A DNA stretch of 64,000 nt, from NCBI RefSeq assembly GCF_023715245.1, contig NZ_JAMBNV010000001.1, forward strand, positions 1,054,001 to 1,118,000. The letters are read 5' to 3'. The notes under the pieces were generated by a model. That model saw nothing but the letters and a program-made list of their open reading frames with translations, ran no database searches and was not told the DNA's origin. Source of the DNA: Sporosarcina luteola. Lineage in GTDB: Bacteria > Bacillota > Bacilli > Bacillales_A > Planococcaceae. Shown in pieces: positions 17,186 to 25,492 of the stretch (position 1 is its first letter; every line of letters starts with the position of its first letter). The position numbers and the translations under genes were made by a program.

Positions 17186-18406
17186 TTGACAGCTCATAAC
17201 CAGACACAAAATCCAGCCAACCCGGTCTACCCGATCATGTTTGCCATCGGTGCGTGCCATTTGCTGAATGATACGCTTCAAGCGGTCATACCAGCGATGT
17301 TCCCGGTGTTGGAAAAGGAAAGAGGATTAAGTTTTACACAGCTCGGATACATATTTTTTGCTTTGAATATGGTCGCATCAGTACTGCAACCGGTCGTAGG
17401 CTATTTCAGTGACAGAAAACCGATGCCGTATGCGCTTCCTGTCGGGATGACTTTCTCCTTAATCGGCATGGCAGGGTTGGCGATCGCGCCAAGCTATTGG
17501 CTCATTCTCCTGTCGGTCATCATACTGGGGCTTGGATCCGCGGTATTCCATCCGGAAGGATCCCGTGTGTCCTTCTTGGCAGCCGAGTCGAAACGGGGAC
17601 TGTCCCAATCAATTTATCAAGTCGGGGGAAATACTGGACAAGCATTGGCACCGCTGATCAGCGCTTTTGTCTTAGTGCCGCTAGGTCAAAAGGGAGCAGC
17701 TATTTTCATTGCAGTCGCGGCTCTCGGGATTTTCATCTTGACCAAAATTTCCGCTTGGTACAAACGAACATTAGAATTGGAGAAAAGTAACAACCGGAAA
17801 AAGGTGATCCTTTCTTCAATAGGCGATTTGACAAAAAAACAAATCGGGATTGCTCTCGCGTTATTGTTGACAATAATATTTGCTAGATCTTTCTACGTCA
17901 CGAATGTTACAAGCTTTTATATCTTTTACTTAATGAACGACTATGGATTGAAAATTGAGCAAGGCCAGCTATACATATTCCTATTCATGGCGCTTGGTGC
18001 TGCGGGCACATTTTTCGGCGGACCGATGGCTGATCGGATCGGAAGGAAAAATGTCATCGTGTTGTCGTTGTTAGTTCCGTTGCCGCTCTGCGTTCTCCTG
18101 CCGCATGTTCCAATTTGGGCAGTAGGGCTACTGTTGGTGTTAATCGGTTTCTTCATTATGCTTAGCTTCACCGTCACTGTCATTTATGCGCAGGAACTTG
18201 TCCCGAGTAAAATTGGGACAATGGCCGGTTTGACTGTCGGCTTGGCATTTGGGATGGGAGCGATTGGGGCGGTTGTTATCGGAAGGATGATGGATACAAT
18301 CGGCATCTTCCCCACGATGGTCATTGCCTCCTTCCTGCCATTCATAGGTTTAGTCGGCTTGGCCCTGCCAAAGGATCAAAAAATCATGGCTCCTTCTGCC
18401 AAGTGA
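17186..18406 (+). CDS. MFS transporter, fosmidomycin-resistance (Fsr) type
   Basis: 406 residues with twelve membrane helices. The opening IMFAIGACHLLNDTLQAVIP, with His and Asn-Asp in helix 1, is characteristic of the Fsr subgroup, as is the second-half motif GPMADRIGRKN. Probably a drug or metabolite efflux pump. TTG 17186 is chosen because GGGGA precedes it; the frame extends further upstream but with no ribosome site. Confidence 0.87.
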   Translation: MTAHNQTQNPANPVYPIMFAIGACHLLNDTLQAVIPAMFPVLEKERGLSFTQLGYIFFALNMVASVLQPVVGYFSDRKPMPYALPVGMTFSLIGMAGLAIAPSYWLILLSVIILGLGSAVFHPEGSRVSFLAAESKRGLSQSIYQVGGNTGQALAPLISAFVLVPLGQKGAAIFIAVAALGIFILTKISAWYKRTLELEKSNNRKKVILSSIGDLTKKQIGIALALLLTIIFARSFYVTNVTSFYIFYLMNDYGLKIEQGQLYIFLFMALGAAGTFFGGPMADRIGRKNVIVLSLLVPLPLCVLLPHVPIWAVGLLLVLIGFFIMLSFTVTVIYAQELVPSKIGTMAGLTVGLAFGMGAIGAVVIGRMMDTIGIFPTMVIASFLPFIGLVGLALPKDQKIMAPSAK

Positions 18407-18449
18407 TAAATTACTTCCCTCATCGATTGAATAGGGAGGAGTCGCTTGC

Positions 18450-18629
18450 TTGGAAAGGTGCTTACGCTTAAGGCTGCCATTCATTTGGCGGCCTTTTTGC
18501 TCCCTTTACAAGAGATTCGAATGGGCGTATATTGAGGAGCAAAGTTTGAAAGGCTTATCAAATGAGGAGAAAATCCTCATGAAAGTACTGGGAAAATATA
18601 AAAAAGGAGACTGTTATCATGAATTATAA
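18450..18629 (+). CDS. Short unassigned ORF overlapping the MFS start
   Basis: A 59-codon frame starts at TTG 18450, 10 nt after GGAGG, and ends 11 nt inside the next gene. Its last 40 residues look protein-like (EEQSLKGLSNEEKILMKVLG, similar to the helical tail of small regulators), but its first third runs through a terminator hairpin. It could be a remnant of a regulator, a coupled leader ORF, or chance. Confidence 0.3.
   Translation: MERCLRLRLPFIWRPFCSLYKRFEWAYIEEQSLKGLSNEEKILMKVLGKYKKGDCYHEL
18470..18498 (+). terminator. Intrinsic terminator of the Fsr-type gene
   Basis: AAGGCTGCCA pairs with TGGCGGCCTT (one G-T pair), followed by five T. Confidence 0.75.
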
Positions 18630-19782
18630 AGAACCGATTTGGACAAAGCCGTTCATTAGTCTATTCTTAACGAATTTGTCCGTTTTCATCGTGTTTTACG
18701 GTTTGGTATCGACATTGCCGCTTTACGCAAAAGATGCTTTAAGCCGGACGGACGAAGAAGCAGGTTTGTTGATGACGATCTTCTTAGTGTCCGCCATCAT
18801 TGTCCGGCCATTTAGTGGCAAGTTGCTAGATATTGTAGGGAAGCGGAAAATGTTGTTGATCAGCTTGTTCTTCTATCTTATTTGCACAATACTTTACTAT
18901 TTCATTACTCCATTTGGAGGATTGCTTGCATTGCGTTTCTTCCAAGGTATCTGGTTCAGCATTGTTACGACGGCAGCAGGTGCACTTGCTGCAGATATCG
19001 TTCCGAAAACGAGACGTGGAGCGGGGCTTGGCTATTACGTCATGTCGACAAACTTGGCTGTTGTCATCGGGCCGTTTATCGCACTATTCATCATACAATC
19101 ATACTCCTACGATGCATTATTCATTTTGATGAGTATTCTAATGACCATTGGAGCGCTCGTGGCACTCCTTATTCCGGAGTTGGAAACAGGCCACAATGAG
19201 AATAAGTCGAAAGGTTTTACATTGAACGATTTATTCGAAAAGAAAGCAATGCCAATTGCGATATTGGCAAGTTTAATCGCATTTTCGTATGCGAGTGTCC
19301 TATCCTATTTATCGATATACGCTCAAGAGAAAGGCTTATTGCCGCAAGCCAGTTTCTTCTTTGTCGTCTTTGCGGCGGTCATGCTCATTACTCGACCATT
19401 TACAGGAAGGATTTTTGATGAAAAAGGGCCGGCATACATTTTGATCCCCGGCTTCCTACTATTCTTCTTCGGTCTGTTCGTACTCTCTTTCATGAGCTCC
19501 CCAGGATTATTTCTTATTGCAGGAGCTTTTGTCGGGCTGGGCTATGGAGCGTTGGTACCGAGCATGCAGACGCTTGCGATTCAATCGACAACACATCAAA
19601 GGAGCGGATATGCGACAGCGACGTTTTTTACGTTATTCGACTCTGGGCTAGCTGTTGGATCGTATGTTTTAGGGATTGTCGCAGTTCAGTTGGGCTATCG
19701 TAATGTGTATTTGCTATCAAGTGTTCTCGTGCTTGCAGTGCTTGCATCATATATTTTGGTTATCCGAAAACGGCAACACTGA
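18619..19782 (+). CDS. MFS transporter (YwoG-like)
   Basis: 387 residues with twelve membrane helices. Motif A between helices 2 and 3 is RPFSGKLLDIVGKRK and its repeat in the second half is RPFTGRIFDEKGP. The type is like B. subtilis YwoG and other uncharacterised drug/proton antiporters. AAGGAG lies 9 nt before the ATG. Substrate unknown. Confidence 0.88.
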   Translation: MNYKEPIWTKPFISLFLTNLSVFIVFYGLVSTLPLYAKDALSRTDEEAGLLMTIFLVSAIIVRPFSGKLLDIVGKRKMLLISLFFYLICTILYYFITPFGGLLALRFFQGIWFSIVTTAAGALAADIVPKTRRGAGLGYYVMSTNLAVVIGPFIALFIIQSYSYDALFILMSILMTIGALVALLIPELETGHNENKSKGFTLNDLFEKKAMPIAILASLIAFSYASVLSYLSIYAQEKGLLPQASFFFVVFAAVMLITRPFTGRIFDEKGPAYILIPGFLLFFFGLFVLSFMSSPGLFLIAGAFVGLGYGALVPSMQTLAIQSTTHQRSGYATATFFTLFDSGLAVGSYVLGIVAVQLGYRNVYLLSSVLVLAVLASYILVIRKRQH

Positions 19783-19813
19783 ATGCGAATTGGGCGGGAT
19801 TTTGAAGATGCGC

Positions 19814-19838
19814 GTTATCTTGCTACAGTTTAGGGTAT
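19814..19838 (+). promoter_or_regulatory. Possible SigmaB promoter of the BCCT gene
   Basis: GTTATC (19814-19819), 13-bp spacer, GGGTAT (19833-19838). The -10 is a perfect match to the SigmaB consensus and the -35 is partial (consensus GTTTAA). It would place the RNA start only a few bases before the first ATG. Confidence 0.5.
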
Positions 19839-19851
19839 AGACTCAGTAACT

Positions 19852-21441
19852 ATGTTTATGGGAGTCGATTTTGCTTTGGATAGAAAGTTTTGGAAGAACC
19901 CGGTGTTTTCCATATCGGCAGTCGTCATTTTAGTATTAGTTGTTCTTGGTGCAGTCATACCGCAACCATTTGAAAAGGTTGCAGGACAATTATATGGCTT
20001 CACGACGGCAAAGTTCGGTTGGTTTTATTTATTGACTGTTTTCATTATCATCGTTTTCCTAATCGGATTGGCAATTAGTAAATTTGGTGCAATCCGTTTA
20101 GGAGGGGATGATGAAAGGCCTGAATATCCATTTTTCACTTGGATCGGGATGCTTTTTTCAGCTGGTTTCGGAGTAGGGCTTGTCTTTTGGGGAGTCGCGG
20201 AACCGATGAGCCATTATTTCTCTTCGCCTCTAAATGGCGTCGAGCCACAATCCGAGAATGCAGCAAGAATTGCAATGGGTTATTCGTTCTTCCATTGGGG
20301 GATTTCACAATGGGGGATTTTTGGCATTGTTGGGCTTGTCATCGCGTTTTTGCAGTTCCGGAAAAAGAAGGATGGTCTTATTTCGACTGCTCTCGAGCCA
20401 TTAGTAGGTTCCAATCGGCATTTGAAGACCGGAATTGACTCGTTTGCCGTAATTGCAACGGTTATGGGAATAGCGACATCGCTCGGGATGGGTGTGTTGC
20501 AGATGAGCGGCGGATTGGAGTATGTCTTCCAAACAAAAAGCACATTTGGGGTACAGTTACTCATCATTTTCGTTGTTTTTGTTGCCTATATGATTTCTGC
20601 GTCTTCCGGTTTGGGTAAAGGGATTGCATACTTGGGCAACTTCAATTTAGCGATGGCAATAGCGATGCTAGTCTTTTTCTTTTTCGTCGGTCCGAAAGTA
20701 TTTATTTTGGAAAGCTTTACATTGGCGATTGGGGACTACATAAATAATTTCATTCGATATAGTTTGAGGCTGCAGCCTTATCAAGGCGGGACTTGGGTGA
20801 TGGAGTGGACAATATTTTACTGGGCGTGGACAATTGCTTGGTCTCCGTTCGTCGGTGCTTTTGTAGCCCGTGTTTCGAAAGGTCGTACTATCCGTGAGTT
20901 CATTGCGGGAGTGATGATCATTCCGCCAGTATTCGCTTGCATGTGGATTGCCACATTAGGCGGAACGGCATTGTATAGCGATTTGAACAACGGGACGCGG
21001 ATTGCGGAAGCGGTAGATGCGGATGTCACTTCGGCCATTTTCGAAACTCTAAAACACTTGCCATTTACAGGAGTCATATCATTTCTGTCTGTCGTTCTCA
21101 TTTTTACTTTCTTAATTACATCTGCGGATTCCGCAACATATATTTTGGCGAGTATGACGACGAGAGGGAGCTTGTTTCCTCCGTTAGTTGTCAAAATGAT
21201 TTGGGGTTTCCTCATGTCTGCAATTGCAGCAGTTTTGCTCTATGCAGGCGGCTTGGAGGCTTTGCAATCAGCTTCTCTCGTTTCTGCCCTTCCATTTACG
21301 CTTTTTCTCATTTTGCTCATGTTATCCTTAGGGAAGTTGTTGGGGAAAGAACCGATTACGGTCAGGCCAACTGACATTAGGCAATTTGAAAAGATTGAGC
21401 AGGAAGTGAAAAAGAAGGCTAGAAGAAGGAAGCGGGATTAA
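19852..21441 (+). CDS. BCCT-family glycine betaine/choline transporter
   Basis: 529 residues with twelve membrane helices. The family signature around helix 8 is present (WTIFYWAWTIAWSPFVGAF, then ARVSKGR), as is the glycine-rich helix 3 region GMLFSAGFGVGLVFWGVAEP. It takes up glycine betaine or related solutes with sodium, like OpuD of B. subtilis, and fits osmotic stress. The start is unclear: ATG 19852 has no ribosome site, while TTG 19876 follows GGGAG by 11 nt. A SigmaB-like promoter upstream supports stress control. Confidence 0.92.
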   Translation: MFMGVDFALDRKFWKNPVFSISAVVILVLVVLGAVIPQPFEKVAGQLYGFTTAKFGWFYLLTVFIIIVFLIGLAISKFGAIRLGGDDERPEYPFFTWIGMLFSAGFGVGLVFWGVAEPMSHYFSSPLNGVEPQSENAARIAMGYSFFHWGISQWGIFGIVGLVIAFLQFRKKKDGLISTALEPLVGSNRHLKTGIDSFAVIATVMGIATSLGMGVLQMSGGLEYVFQTKSTFGVQLLIIFVVFVAYMISASSGLGKGIAYLGNFNLAMAIAMLVFFFFVGPKVFILESFTLAIGDYINNFIRYSLRLQPYQGGTWVMEWTIFYWAWTIAWSPFVGAFVARVSKGRTIREFIAGVMIIPPVFACMWIATLGGTALYSDLNNGTRIAEAVDADVTSAIFETLKHLPFTGVISFLSVVLIFTFLITSADSATYILASMTTRGSLFPPLVVKMIWGFLMSAIAAVLLYAGGLEALQSASLVSALPFTLFLILLMLSLGKLLGKEPITVRPTDIRQFEKIEQEVKKKARRRKRD

Positions 21442-21460
21442 TCTTCTGTCTAGTAACATC

Positions 21461-21500
21461 AAAAGTGGAGGTGGGGAAAATCCCCGGCCTCCACTTTTTC
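21461..21500. terminator. Bidirectional terminator
   Basis: AAAAGTGGAGG pairs with CCTCCACTTTT, with an inner GGGG/CCCC pair; serves both convergent genes. Confidence 0.85.
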
Positions 21501-21924
21501 ACTTTGGATAAATCCGATTCAATGCGGCTTTAAATGCGGGCTTAATGTTTGTTTCGGAGCGGATTGCTTGAGTCATCAGCTCTGCCTCCTCAATATTTTC
21601 CGCCTTTCCCAACTCAAGGAGAGTGGCTGCCGCGAGTGTGCCGCCTCGTCCTCTTCCTGTATTGCAATGGAAATAAACATTTTTTCCATCTTGGTATGCA
21701 TCCATTACTTTCTTCACGGCTTCGCGAATGGAATTATCTTGTTCATCTGCGTCATCCAATAGAGGCTGATGGACGCTTAGCTCACTCGGCAATGGTCCGT
21801 CTACTTTTGCTCGCAAATCATAGATGACATCAATCTTTTCATTAGCCACCAATTCATCAATTGCATCAACACCGCCGAAGAAGATTCGATCTGTCACTAA
21901 CGCTTTATACGGTTTGTTTGTCAT
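21499..21924 (-). CDS. Dual-specificity/tyrosine phosphatase-like protein
   Basis: 141 residues. The cysteine-phosphatase signature CNTGRGR (C-x5-R) gives Cys87 and Arg93, and is preceded by the usual F-H. Upstream acidic residues (about 57-62) could supply the general acid. Substrate could be phosphotyrosine, phosphoserine or a small molecule. ATG follows AAGGGG. It begins inside the last 20 nt of the metallophosphatase gene, so the two are translated from one message. Confidence 0.82.
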   Translation of the reverse strand: MTNKPYKALVTDRIFFGGVDAIDELVANEKIDVIYDLRAKVDGPLPSELSVHQPLLDDADEQDNSIREAVKKVMDAYQDGKNVYFHCNTGRGRGGTLAAATLLELGKAENIEEAELMTQAIRSETNIKPAFKAALNRIYPK

Positions 21925-22666
21925 GAGTTTCCCCTTTTTCTTTGTTGTTTTTTTCCTTTGCTTTAACGGAGTAAACGGTTTGTTCAGGAAGCTGAAGGCA
22001 GTTCAATTGCCCGCCATATACAGCGGCACCATCGATGCCAATGATCCGGTTCTCTCCAAAATAAACTGAACAGCATTGCTTGTCCTTATGTAGATTCTTC
22101 GTCGGGGTGTGCCCGAAAATAACCGTTTTCTCTCCGCAATAGTCGTTGTGGAAGATGTCCCGAATCCAAATGAGGTCGTATGGATCTGTTTCTTCAATCG
22201 GTTTTTCCGGGTGGACACCTGCATGGACGAAAATCGTGTCCTCCCATTCAAAATAAGTATCAAGATTTTGGATGAAATGAAGATGCTCTTCCAATTCCTT
22301 AGAATGGATAGTCGGCTTGACGAATGGCTCATCTTCCTCGACTTTAAAATCAACTTCAGCAAAACCGTAGCTTTTCAATGTTTCTGTCCCGCCATTCCGA
22401 TTGATCCAGTTTTTCCAGACCCTCTCTTCGCCATTGACTAATGCCCTCACCATCATGTCTTCGTGATTTCCTATCAAGACGACAGCCCCTTCGTCCTTCA
22501 GCTTCATCACTTTGTTGAGCACCTCTTTTGAATCCGGGCCTCGATCGATGTAGTCGCCCAGTAGAATGAGCTGGTCTTGATCGGAATTGTACTCGATAGC
22601 TTGCAATAGCTCTTCGAATAAAGCAAGTTCTCCGTGGATGTCGCTGATGACTAGTGTTCGCTTCAT
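21905..22666 (-). CDS. Calcineurin-like metallophosphatase (PrpE/ApaH type)
   Basis: 253 residues with all five metal and phosphate motifs: DIHGE, GDYIDRGP, GNHED, HAGVHP and GHTPT. This is the bacteriophage-lambda/PrpE group of Ser/Thr phosphatases or Ap4A hydrolases. ATG 22666 is chosen because GGAGGGG lies 8 nt upstream; a longer frame lacks a site. It overlaps the tyrosine-phosphatase-like gene by 20 nt. Confidence 0.88.
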   Translation of the reverse strand: MKRTLVISDIHGELALFEELLQAIEYNSDQDQLILLGDYIDRGPDSKEVLNKVMKLKDEGAVVLIGNHEDMMVRALVNGEERVWKNWINRNGGTETLKSYGFAEVDFKVEEDEPFVKPTIHSKELEEHLHFIQNLDTYFEWEDTIFVHAGVHPEKPIEETDPYDLIWIRDIFHNDYCGEKTVIFGHTPTKNLHKDKQCCSVYFGENRIIGIDGAAVYGGQLNCLQLPEQTVYSVKAKEKNNKEKGETHDKQTV

Positions 22667-22759
22667 TGAATCAACCCCTCCGATGGCACTTAGCATGATT
22701 CCAACTTATAATCATGTTAACATTAACTAAATAATCATGAAAGTAAGAGGAGGATTCCT

Positions 22760-23434
22760 ATGTGTGGCCGTTTCACTTTATTTGCCCCGTATTATGAAAT
22801 TCTTGACCGATTCGATATTGAATCGGCCTTTGCCGAAAGTGACTATATACCGAGCTACAATATCGCCCCTTCTCAACAAGTAGTCGCCGTCATCAATGAT
22901 GGGCAGAAGAACCGTCTGGGGCATCTTCGTTGGGGACTCATTCCTCCATGGGCAAAAGATGAGAAGATCGGTTATAAAATGATCAATGCCCGGGCTGAAA
23001 CGGTAGCCGAAAAACCAAGCTTCCGAAAAGCTTTCCAAAAACAGCGTTGCATTCTTCCGGCGGATTCATTTTATGAATGGCAAAGGAAAGACGGAGAGAA
23101 GATTCCAATGCGCATCAGGCTTAAGAATGATGAGCTGTTCGCCATAGCTGGGCTGTGGGAATCATGGAAATCTCCTGACGGTAAGCTCATCCATACATGC
23201 ACCGCGATTACGACCGCGCCGAATGAATTGATGAAACCGATCCATGACAGGATGCCGGTCATTTTGAAGAGGGAGGACGAGGCGGCTTGGCTTGATCCAC
23301 GCAATGATGATGTGGATTTCCTGGGGAATATGTTACGTTCGTTCGATGAGAAGCAGATGGATGCTTATAGTGTCTCATCTGCAGTGAATTCACCAAAGAA
23401 TAATGAAGCAAATCTTATTGTTCCGGTTTGTTGA
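22760..23434 (+). CDS. SRAP domain protein (YedK/HMCES family)
   Basis: 224 residues. The catalytic Cys2 is directly after the initiator Met (MCGRF). NARAET at 76-81, Glu106 in SFYEW and His162 in IHDRMP complete the active site. SRAP proteins form a thiazolidine crosslink with abasic sites in single-stranded DNA and protect them. The start follows GAGGAGG, and Met removal would expose Cys2 as required. Confidence 0.95.
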   Translation: MCGRFTLFAPYYEILDRFDIESAFAESDYIPSYNIAPSQQVVAVINDGQKNRLGHLRWGLIPPWAKDEKIGYKMINARAETVAEKPSFRKAFQKQRCILPADSFYEWQRKDGEKIPMRIRLKNDELFAIAGLWESWKSPDGKLIHTCTAITTAPNELMKPIHDRMPVILKREDEAAWLDPRNDDVDFLGNMLRSFDEKQMDAYSVSSAVNSPKNNEANLIVPVC

Positions 23435-23501
23435 TTGAAATTTGAAACGAATCTCTCCTACTATCGTCTACTTGTTAACGAGGGAGAGGGGTTGGATTCG
23501 T

Positions 23502-24083
23502 TTGAGATGTAAGAATATACTTCCTGTCGGCCTACTATTGTTCTTGGTTTTATTATGGTGGAAACCATTGGATGTTTCTGCTTGCTCATGCATCATGCCA
23601 CCATCGCCGGAAGAAGCATTAGATGAGGCGAATGCAGTATTCAGTGGCGAAGTGGTGGAAATTGTCGAGAATAAGAAGTTCTTTGGGGGCGCTTATGGCA
23701 GAACAGTCCATCTCAAAGTGGATAAAACCTGGAAGGGAATAAATGAATCCGAGACGTCCATTACTACTGGATATGATGACGGGGATTGTGGATACTCCTT
23801 TGAAAAGGGGCAAAAATATCTTGTGTATGCATCGGCAAGTAATATGTATGTACCGGGCACTTTATCCACAACGATTTGTCATAGGACGACTGAACTTTCC
23901 AACGCGGCAGAAGACTTGAACGCACTAGGAGAAGGTCAGGAAGTTAGCAATGATGGCAGTCTAGAGGAAACTTTAGATGAAGGCATCATTCGATGGTGGG
24001 TGTTCGGATTTTTCGTTCTTGGTTTACTTGCTATTTTTCTAGGTTTCCTATATAAGATTAAACGAAAAAAAGCGCGCGGTTAA
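23502..24083 (+). CDS. Secreted NTR/TIMP-like protein with C-terminal anchor
   Basis: 193 residues: signal peptide, then CSC directly after the predicted cleavage site (VSA-CSC), a beta-rich domain of about 130 residues with further Cys (GDCGYSF, TICHR), and a C-terminal membrane helix (about 160-180) with a basic tail. The CSC start and spacing are those of the tissue-inhibitor-of-metalloproteinase-like (netrin) fold. TTG 23502 is used since GAGGGAGAGGGG lies 9 nt upstream. Role unknown. Confidence 0.75.
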   Translation: MRCKNILPVGLLLFLVLLWWKPLDVSACSCIMPPSPEEALDEANAVFSGEVVEIVENKKFFGGAYGRTVHLKVDKTWKGINESETSITTGYDDGDCGYSFEKGQKYLVYASASNMYVPGTLSTTICHRTTELSNAAEDLNALGEGQEVSNDGSLEETLDEGIIRWWVFGFFVLGLLAIFLGFLYKIKRKKARG

Positions 24084-24101
24084 CGTTCACTGCGCGTTTT
24101 A
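24066..24101. terminator. Bidirectional terminator
   Basis: AAAAGCGCGC and GCGCGTTTT pair around a 14-nt loop between convergent genes. Confidence 0.7.
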
Positions 24102-24716
24102 TTATGTGAAAGCCATCATCTGATCGAGCGGTCCCTGTGGTAGAATGATATCCGCAATATCTAAAATGGGAATTGGGAAGTATGGAAACCCCCATGCGTA
24201 TGGTGTAATTTCGTATAACTGGAAATAAATGATTAGTGAAGTGTCGGCAATATAGAAATCCTGATCAGGTCGAATTATTGTAAATGGGGGGTCCAATAAT
24301 TGGATGTCCCATTTAGTAATGTCTACACGGATTATGTCAGATAACTTCTTCACATAATCGCTTCCCGGTTTGAATAAATCCTTCAATTCATATTGCTTGC
24401 CGGTTTTCGTATTGAACGTCAGCGACTTAATGATTGTAAGGCCATGGGCGCCGCCAGTGAAAGAATATACAATTAAGTTTAAACTAAGAATCCCACGCTG
24501 ATTGTTCTTTATTTCGAAATTGGCCAGCAGTTCGACGAGCGCCGGATTATAAAACTGCTGATCGACAAGGACTTCATTGAGAGTGCGAATGATGGCGCTG
24601 TTCATTTTCCGTTGAATGAGTGAATCTTTCATTTGTGTCACAACAGGGTAATAGACATTGATTTTGGGCGAGGAATGAGGAAGTTTCTTCGTCAATATGG
24701 AAACCGGAAAATCCAA
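24102..24716 (-). CDS. DUF3298/DUF4163 (RsiV C-terminal-like) protein
   Basis: 204 residues with FTGGAHG and the FKPGSDYVKKL region typical of the RsiV extracellular half, which binds lysozyme in B. subtilis. Unlike RsiV there is no membrane segment or anti-sigma N-terminus, and no sigma factor gene is adjacent, so sensing through a sigma factor is unlikely. TTG start with AAAGGA 10 nt upstream. Location is unclear since no signal peptide is seen. Confidence 0.7.
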   Translation of the reverse strand: MDFPVSILTKKLPHSSPKINVYYPVVTQMKDSLIQRKMNSAIIRTLNEVLVDQQFYNPALVELLANFEIKNNQRGILSLNLIVYSFTGGAHGLTIIKSLTFNTKTGKQYELKDLFKPGSDYVKKLSDIIRVDITKWDIQLLDPPFTIIRPDQDFYIADTSLIIYFQLYEITPYAWGFPYFPIPILDIADIILPQGPLDQMMAFT

Positions 24717-24885
24717 CTCTGCAACGTCCTTTCTTTTGCGTAAGTCCTCTAGTATATGTGAAGAGGAATGACAAATGACCCTTTTAAAAAATACGTCGGT
24801 TTATGGACATACTGCATAACATTTCGCATTCCGTTCAAAATTATGGTAGGATTTAGATTCACAAAAGAAGAGGACGTGAAAATGA

Positions 24886-25260
24886 ATGATCTCAATTACA
24901 ATTCCGAAGCCGGATGTCACCATTCAGCAGCGCCAGCAAGAAATGAAAGCAGAGGAAGCGCCGATCAAACCGATCAACGGCTTTATCGATCTGCATGAAA
25001 TCCCGCGCGATAAAGGGGGACTTATCCTTTTTTACAATAAAAGTGATGAACTACTATTCGCGGGGAAAGCAAGAAAACTTCGTCAGCGCGTGAAAAAACA
25101 TCTTGAAGACAATGTGTCACCTGTGAAAAATCACCGAGATGAAATAAACAAGATCTCCGTCATCGTTATCGAAGATCCGATGGAACGGGAAATCTATGAA
25201 ACGTATATCATCAATACATTGCGCGCAAAATATAATGTAGATAAAGTGTTTTTCGAATAA
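24886..25260 (+). CDS. GIY-YIG-like (UvrC N-terminal-like) protein
   Basis: 124 residues. After a 40-residue leader, the segment GLILFYNKSDELLFAGKARK followed by LRQRVKKHL corresponds to the UvrC-type GIY-YIG nuclease core, in which the GIY and YIG strands are degenerate. It ends with a helix containing Glu (EREIYETYIINTLRAKYNV). Annotated in relatives as a nucleotide-excision-repair endonuclease; activity unproven. The ribosome site GAGG is 12 nt from this ATG but 8 nt from an out-of-frame ATG that overlaps it. Confidence 0.72.
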   Translation: MISITIPKPDVTIQQRQQEMKAEEAPIKPINGFIDLHEIPRDKGGLILFYNKSDELLFAGKARKLRQRVKKHLEDNVSPVKNHRDEINKISVIVIEDPMEREIYETYIINTLRAKYNVDKVFFE

Positions 25261-25265
25261 CTGAA

Positions 25266-25310
25266 AGCAGCCGATCACCCGATGTAAAAATGGGCGATCG
25301 GCTTTTTTTA
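25266..25310 (+). terminator. Intrinsic terminator
   Basis: AGCCGATC-CCC pairs with GGGCGATCGGCT and is followed by seven T. Confidence 0.85.
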
Positions 25311-25329
25311 TATGGATGAATAATTCTTC

Positions 25330-25358
25330 TTTACAATGTGAAATGAATCGATTATTAT
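25330..25358 (+). promoter_or_regulatory. SigmaA promoter of the manganese operon
   Basis: TTTACA (25330-25335), 17-bp spacer, TATTAT (25353-25358). The expected RNA start near 25365 lies just before the first MntR-like box. Confidence 0.65.
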
Positions 25359-25369
25359 AGAAGAGTAAA

Positions 25370-25385
25370 GTTTCCTTAGGGAAAC
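25370..25385. promoter_or_regulatory. MntR-like operator 1
   Basis: GTTTCCTTAGGGAAAC is close to a perfect palindrome and to the MntR box (TTTGCCTTAAGGAAAC type). Position directly downstream of the promoter suits manganese-dependent repression. Confidence 0.7.
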
Positions 25386-25412
25386 ATTCGGCTGGTTTAT
25401 TTTTTTAAGCTA

Positions 25413-25433
25413 AAAGTTGCCTTCGGGAAACTT
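25413..25433. promoter_or_regulatory. MntR-like operator 2
   Basis: AAAGTTGCCTTCGGGAAACTT, a second near-palindrome of the same type, centred 46 bp after the first. Confidence 0.7.
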
Positions 25434-25492
25434 CTTGCGACACACAGACATACAATAGTAACTAAATTGAATTCAGAAAGAGAGATGCTAAA

